This document shows, piece by piece, positions 6,505 through 9,374 of a DNA stretch of 9,374 nt (position 1 is the first letter of the stretch; each line of letters begins with the position of its first letter). The notes beneath the pieces are model-generated. The model was not told where the DNA came from. It worked only from the letters and a program-made list of their open reading frames with translations, and made no database searches. A program made the position numbers and the translations under genes. Origin of the DNA: Competibacteraceae bacterium UBA2788 (lineage in GTDB: Bacteria; Pseudomonadota; Gammaproteobacteria; Competibacterales; Competibacteraceae); contig DEHY01000156.1 of assembly GCA_002352185.1 (NCBI GenBank), forward strand, positions 1 through 9,374, given 5' to 3'.

Positions 6505-7083
6505 TTAACGGGCCGGACGGGTGGGTGCGGGCGTCGAAGCCGGCGCAGACTGACAATTCTGGTTCAGGCTGTCGTAAGCCTTACTGAATCCACTCAGGCT
6601 GAAACGAACCGGAAAGGTCTGGGTGGCCGGCCAGGTCGGCCAAAAGCGCAGATACACGGTGATCTGACGACCGGAACGCAATAACTGGACCAATTCAGGT
6701 ACGTTCTGGTCGAACGCCAGGTCGGTTTTTCGGACGATCTTATCGCTGCGCAGCGGTGGCTTGTCATCCACCGCCAGTTGTAGATCGGCGAACGACGGGT
6801 CGAGGTCTGACCTGGTTACGACCAGCAGGCTGCTGCCGTTGAACACCAGAGAAACCGGCGTCGAATCGTCATGGCCGGCCGGCGTAGTCTGCGTTTCGCT
6901 GGTCAGCAGGCAGCGCGCCTGGCGAGTCACCGGGTCGGGCTGAATCGCCGCCGTCCAGGCGGCTTCCACCGCCATAATGGGCGTCAGCGCCAACCCGGCG
7001 CACAGCCCACAGGCAGCCCATAGTCGCCGCCAGCCGTCGGCGGTTCGCTGATTTGACGCAATCTTGCGTTGATGGGTCGGCAC
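6505..7083 (-). CDS. Secreted protein of unknown function, first gene of the receptor-kinase run
   Basis: I do not recognise a named family. From a GTG at 7083 it has 192 residues. A basic N-terminus with W-R-R is followed by a hydrophobic segment (about 21-38) and a plausible signal-peptidase cleavage after A-V-E-A (residue 41), so the mature protein should be periplasmic. The mature part has two cysteines (C58 near its start and C177 near its end) that could form a disulfide. It looks mainly beta-stranded (VSLVFNGSSLLVVTR, QITVYLRFWP). It ends a conserved-looking 'FSLSGFSKAYDSLNQNC' segment with a Pro/Ala/Thr tail. The general outline recalls IalB-like secreted proteins, but only faintly. 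GGAG lies nine bases before the GTG and directly abuts a TTG at 7092, so GTG is the better start. The heme receptor begins 31 bases downstream. Position suggests it could modulate or present a signal to that receptor, which is inference. Confidence 0.78.
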   Translation of the reverse strand: MPTHQRKIASNQRTADGWRRLWAACGLCAGLALTPIMAVEAAWTAAIQPDPVTRQARCLLTSETQTTPAGHDDSTPVSLVFNGSSLLVVTRSDLDPSFADLQLAVDDKPPLRSDKIVRKTDLAFDQNVPELVQLLRSGRQITVYLRFWPTWPATQTFPVRFSLSGFSKAYDSLNQNCQSAPASTPAPTRPAR

Positions 7084-7156
7084 GATGTTCAACTCCGGTT
7101 GAAAAAGTCAGAGCCGATGGCTTGAGTCGGCGGGACGCCCGTTCGCCTTCGGTTCC

Positions 7157-7187
7157 GGTATAGTGATGAGCTTAGACATTCACTCAA
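7157..7187 (-). promoter_or_regulatory. Possible sigma70-like promoter for the secreted protein/receptor/kinase run
   Basis: On the minus strand TTGAGT (7187-7182) is followed after 19 bases by TATACC (7162-7157). Each matches four of six consensus bases, and the spacing is slightly long. It would start transcription roughly 65 bases before the GTG at 7083. On the plus strand the same AT core reads TATAGT (7159-7164), but no good -35 precedes it. Confidence 0.3.
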
Positions 7188-7196
7188 GGGTGCGCC

Positions 7197-7424
7197 ATGC
7201 TTCCGTCGAACCTTAAACCCTCCGCCCATTTTATCGCCGACGCTGACGGTGCGATCCATCATCCGACCCTGCGACCTGCGGAGGAGTGTAGTGTACCGGC
7301 ACGGGCGAACACCGTCAGTGCGGCGCGCAACCTCGATCCGTCCGCAGCCCGTCCGCGACAGGGCAATCGTTCCGGCGCCGGACTGCCCGACATGGAGGAA
7401 CTGTGGTGCAACTGCGACGATTGA
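7197..7424 (+). CDS. Doubtful small ORF (75 aa)
   Basis: This may be a small gene. The ATG at 7197 has AAGGG six bases upstream, a good ribosome-binding site, and about two thirds of its codons end in G or C. Against it, the protein has no signal peptide, no membrane segment and no evident fold. It is rich in Ala, Pro, Arg and Asn and ends in WCNCDD. The ORF also contains the GC-rich palindrome at 7371-7382, and other frames across the same stretch are open too, as expected in GC-rich DNA. No function can be given. The alternative is an untranslated leader or intergenic DNA with a chance ORF. Confidence 0.35.
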   Translation: MLPSNLKPSAHFIADADGAIHHPTLRPAEECSVPARANTVSAARNLDPSAARPRQGNRSGAGLPDMEELWCNCDD

Positions 7425-7502
7425 GCGCATAACGGGCGCATCCTTCCACGATAACTTCCCTGCTATCCATTCTCAGCCACTTTAGAACAATCGGTGCCTC
7501 AC

Positions 7503-8162
7503 ATGGATTTTCTTTCCGATCTGCTCTCACTATTCTTGCATCTGGATCAGCATCTGACCGATCTGACCCTCCAGTACGGCGGCTGGATTTACCTCATTCT
7601 CTTCCTGATCGTGTTCTGCGAAACGGGGCTGGTAGTCACCCCGTTTCTACCCGGCGATTCCCTGCTGTTCGCAGCCGGCTCCCTGGCCGCCATCGGATCA
7701 ATGAACATCCACGCGCTGTTTCTGCTGCTGACGGCTGCGGCCATCATCGGCGATACGGTCAATTACGCTGCCGGACACTACTTCGGCGAAAAAGTGTTCA
7801 GCGATGACGCCCGCGTCCTCAAGCGCGAATACCTCCATCGCACCCACCAGTTTTTCGAGCGCCACGGCGGCAAGACCATCATCATCGCCCGCTTCGTGCC
7901 GATCATCCGCACCTTCGCCCCGTTCGTGGCTGGCGCGGGCAGCATGAATTACCGCCATTTCCTGATCTACAACGTGACCGGCGGCATCGCCTGGACCGCC
8001 TTATTCCTGTACGGCGGCTATTTCTTCGGCAATCTGCCCTTCGTCAAGAAAAATTTCACCTTGGTAATCATGGCTATTATCATTCTGTCCATTCTGCCGG
8101 GCATCATCGAGTACTGGAGGCAGCGCCGCGCTACGACCGTGGTTGGCGCAGAAACCCCTTGA
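7503..8162 (+). CDS. DedA-family (VTT domain) inner-membrane protein
   Basis: A 219-residue polytopic inner-membrane protein of the DedA/VTT family. Members of this family in other bacteria transport or flip lipid carriers such as undecaprenyl phosphate and support proton-dependent envelope homeostasis. Re-entrant and membrane segments lie at about 28-47, 53-66, 70-88, 138-146, 152-178 and 184-205. The four charged residues shown to be needed in E. coli YqjA occur at the same positions: E40 (FCETG) and D52 (FLPGDSLLF), R130 (ARFVP) and R136 (IIRTFAPF). The [19 protein letters not shown] segment is also typical. I prefer the ATG at 7503; a GTG three codons earlier (7494) is possible, and neither has a strong ribosome-binding site. 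The gene ends 82 bp before gltA on the same strand. Which DedA subfamily, and so which exact substrate, cannot be set from sequence alone. Confidence 0.95.
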   Translation: MDFLSDLLSLFLHLDQHLTDLTLQYGGWIYLILFLIVFCETGLVVTPFLPGDSLLFAAGSLAAIGSMNIHALFLLLTAAAIIGDTVNYAAGHYFGEKVFSDDARVLKREYLHRTHQFFERHGGKTIIIARFVPIIRTFAPFVAGAGSMNYRHFLIYNVTGGIAWTALFLYGGYFFGNLPFVKKNFTLVIMAIIILSILPGIIEYWRQRRATTVVGAETP

Positions 8163-8169
8163 ATCGCAG

Positions 8170-8175
8170 TATAAT
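8170..8175 (+). promoter_or_regulatory. Perfect -10 box (TATAAT) upstream of gltA
   Basis: TATAAT lies 69 bases before the gltA ATG, just after the DedA stop. The nearest -35-like hexamer, TTGGCG (8143-8148), is 21 bases away, which is too far for an ideal sigma70 promoter, and there is no extended -10 TG. It is the most promoter-like hexamer in the window, and citrate synthase is usually transcribed from its own promoter. Confidence 0.45.
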
Positions 8176-8232
8176 CAGCCGCGCAAAACACCCGTACAGC
8201 TTACCGCCACCCCACTTTACCCCAGACCCAAC

Positions 8233-8236
8233 GGAG
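8233..8236 (+). promoter_or_regulatory. Shine-Dalgarno of gltA
   Basis: GGAG lies eight bases before the ATG at 8245, supporting that start. The protein start MSHTCRIELDGK aligns with the beginning of GltA-type citrate synthases. Confidence 0.65.
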
Positions 8237-8244
8237 CCAAAACC

Positions 8245-9374
8245 ATGAGCCATACGTGCCGCATCGAACTGGATGGAAAATCCCATGATTTCCCGGTCGT
8301 CGAGGGAACGGAAAACGAACTGGCAATCGATATCAGTGCATTGCGCGACCGCACCGGCTACATCACTCTGGATGATGGCTACGGCAACACCGGCTCCTGC
8401 AAATCGTCCATCACCTATATTGACGGCGACCAGGGCATCCTGCGTTATCGCGGCATCCCGATTGAGCAACTGGCCGAACACAGCTCCTTTGTGGAAACCG
8501 CCTGGCTGGTCATCTGGGGCCGGTTGCCCACCCCGGAGGAACACGACCGCTTCAGCTCGCTGCTGACCCGGAATCAGATGATGCACGAGAGTCTGCGCAA
8601 TCATTTTGAAGGGTTCCCGCCCAACGCCCATCCCATGGCGATTCTCTCGGCGATGATCAACGCCATGAGCTGCTACGAGCCGGGCATGATGGAGATCGAG
8701 GATGATTCCGTTCTGGAGCTGGCGGCGGCCCGCCTGATCTCCAAGGTGCGCACCATCGCATCAGCCAGTTACAAGATGTCGGTTGGCCAGCCGCTGGTGT
8801 ATCCGCGCTCCGATTACAAATACGCGCAGAACTTCCTGCATATGATGTTCTCGATCCCCTACAAGGATTACGAGCCGACCCCGGAAGTCGCCCGCGCCCT
8901 CAATCTGTTCCTGATCCTGCACGCGGACCACGAGCAGAACTGTTCCACCAGCACGGTGCGAATGGTCGCCTCCAGCGGCGCCAACATGTTCGCCAGTTGC
9001 GCCGCCGGCGTCTGCGCGCTGTGGGGGCCGCTGCACGGCGGCGCCAACGTGGCGGTGATCGAGATGCTGGAATTTATCCGCCAGTCGGGCATGAACACGG
9101 CGGAATACGTCAACCGGGTCAAGGCCAAGGATTCCAAGTTGCGGTTGATGGGCTTCGGCCACCGGGTCTACAAGAATTTCGACCCGCGCGCCAAGATCCT
9201 CAAGGAGGCGTCCGATAAGATGCTGGCGGGGATGAACATCAACGACCCGCTGCTGGACATCGCCCGCGAGCTGGAAGAAGTGGCGCTCCAGGATCCCTAC
9301 TTCGCCGAACGCAAGTTGTATCCGAATGTAGACTTTTACAGCGGCATTATCCTGCGGGCGATGGGCATTCCGCT
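8245..9374 (+). CDS. gltA: Citrate synthase, GltA type (3' end cut by window edge)
   Basis: Citrate synthase condenses acetyl-CoA and oxaloacetate to citrate, the entry step of the TCA cycle, in the cytoplasm. The window holds the first 376 codons with no stop; the family is about 430 residues, so roughly 50 are missing. The N-terminal small beta domain (ELDGKSHDFPVVEGTENELAIDI) marks the larger, hexameric GltA type found in Gram-negative bacteria, whose members are often inhibited by NADH. Active-site elements are present: LHADHEQNCSTST (H226, H229), GPLHGGAN (catalytic H264), FGHRVYK (H306) and YPNVDFYSG (catalytic D363). The start at 8245 has GGAG eight bases upstream. Because the frame stays open to the window edge, an ORF search that requires a stop codon would miss it and report only antisense or shifted frames here. 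Confidence 0.98.
   Translation, partial: MSHTCRIELDGKSHDFPVVEGTENELAIDISALRDRTGYITLDDGYGNTGSCKSSITYIDGDQGILRYRGIPIEQLAEHSSFVETAWLVIWGRLPTPEEHDRFSSLLTRNQMMHESLRNHFEGFPPNAHPMAILSAMINAMSCYEPGMMEIEDDSVLELAAARLISKVRTIASASYKMSVGQPLVYPRSDYKYAQNFLHMMFSIPYKDYEPTPEVARALNLFLILHADHEQNCSTSTVRMVASSGANMFASCAAGVCALWGPLHGGANVAVIEMLEFIRQSGMNTAEYVNRVKAKDSKLRLMGFGHRVYKNFDPRAKILKEASDKMLAGMNINDPLLDIARELEEVALQDPYFAERKLYPNVDFYSGIILRAMGIP

Larger units (their letters stand above)
7084..7502. other. 419-bp gap between the minus-strand run and the dedA-family gene
   Basis: This gap holds the likely promoter region for the minus-strand genes, a doubtful 75-codon ORF (7197-7424) and a perfect 12-bp palindrome TCCGGCGCCGGA (7371-7382). 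The palindrome is flanked by GGGCA (7361-7365) and TGCCC (7384-7388). The last 78 bases before the DedA start hold no clear promoter or terminator. I find no tRNA, repeat array or insertion-sequence end. Confidence 0.6.

Noticed and set aside
5778..6587. A 269-codon plus-strand ORF rich in His and Gln
   Set aside because: It is antisense to the heme-HAMP receptor. The His/Gln-rich composition mirrors the receptor's Leu-rich membrane codons read backwards.
8131..9162. Minus-strand ORFs of 166 and 133 codons across the right end
   Set aside because: They are antisense to citrate synthase, which stays open to the window edge and carries all its active-site motifs.
1..9374. Mobile elements, CRISPR arrays or phage genes
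   Set aside because: I found no transposase, integrase, regularly spaced repeats or terminal inverted repeats. Gene style looks uniform across the window.

Overview
The window reads as a chromosomal segment of a moderately GC-rich gammaproteobacterium. The evidence is the GltA-type citrate synthase, the YqjA/YghB-like DedA protein, the MoeA next to a NifM-type parvulin, and strong Shine-Dalgarno sites. A Competibacter- or Chromatiales-like lineage is a guess from the gene mix, not something the sequence proves. I see no mobile element, CRISPR array, tRNA or rRNA.

Left part (1-2054, plus strand): a 64-residue conserved-looking small protein with a TTG start lies just upstream of a GAF-GGDEF diguanylate cyclase (c-di-GMP synthesis). 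A lipoprotein of unclear function follows. Its 3' end overlaps the 3' end of moeA on the other strand by 23 bp.

Middle part (2032-7083, minus strand): five genes run in one direction. Read 5' to 3' on the minus strand they are: a secreted protein of unknown function; a membrane receptor with a periplasmic CxxCH (c-type heme) domain and a HAMP domain but no output domain; a cytoplasmic serine/threonine kinase that begins one base after the receptor's stop; then, after a 123-bp gap with an inverted repeat, a cytoplasmic parvulin-type prolyl isomerase; and moeA (molybdenum insertion into molybdopterin). The first three look like a split receptor-kinase in which a redox or ligand signal at a periplasmic heme would reach a separate Hanks-type kinase. 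The last two suggest maturation of a molybdoenzyme. Whether the two halves form one operon is open.

Right part (7084-9374, plus strand): a 419-bp gap holds a doubtful small ORF, a GC-rich palindrome and a possible promoter for the minus-strand run. Next come a DedA-family membrane protein with all four charged residues known to matter in the family, and the first 376 codons of citrate synthase gltA, which runs off the window edge and has a perfect TATAAT upstream.

The best candidate for something under-described is the heme-HAMP receptor / kinase / secreted-protein cassette at 4196-7083, including the kinase's tandem-duplicated C-terminal module.
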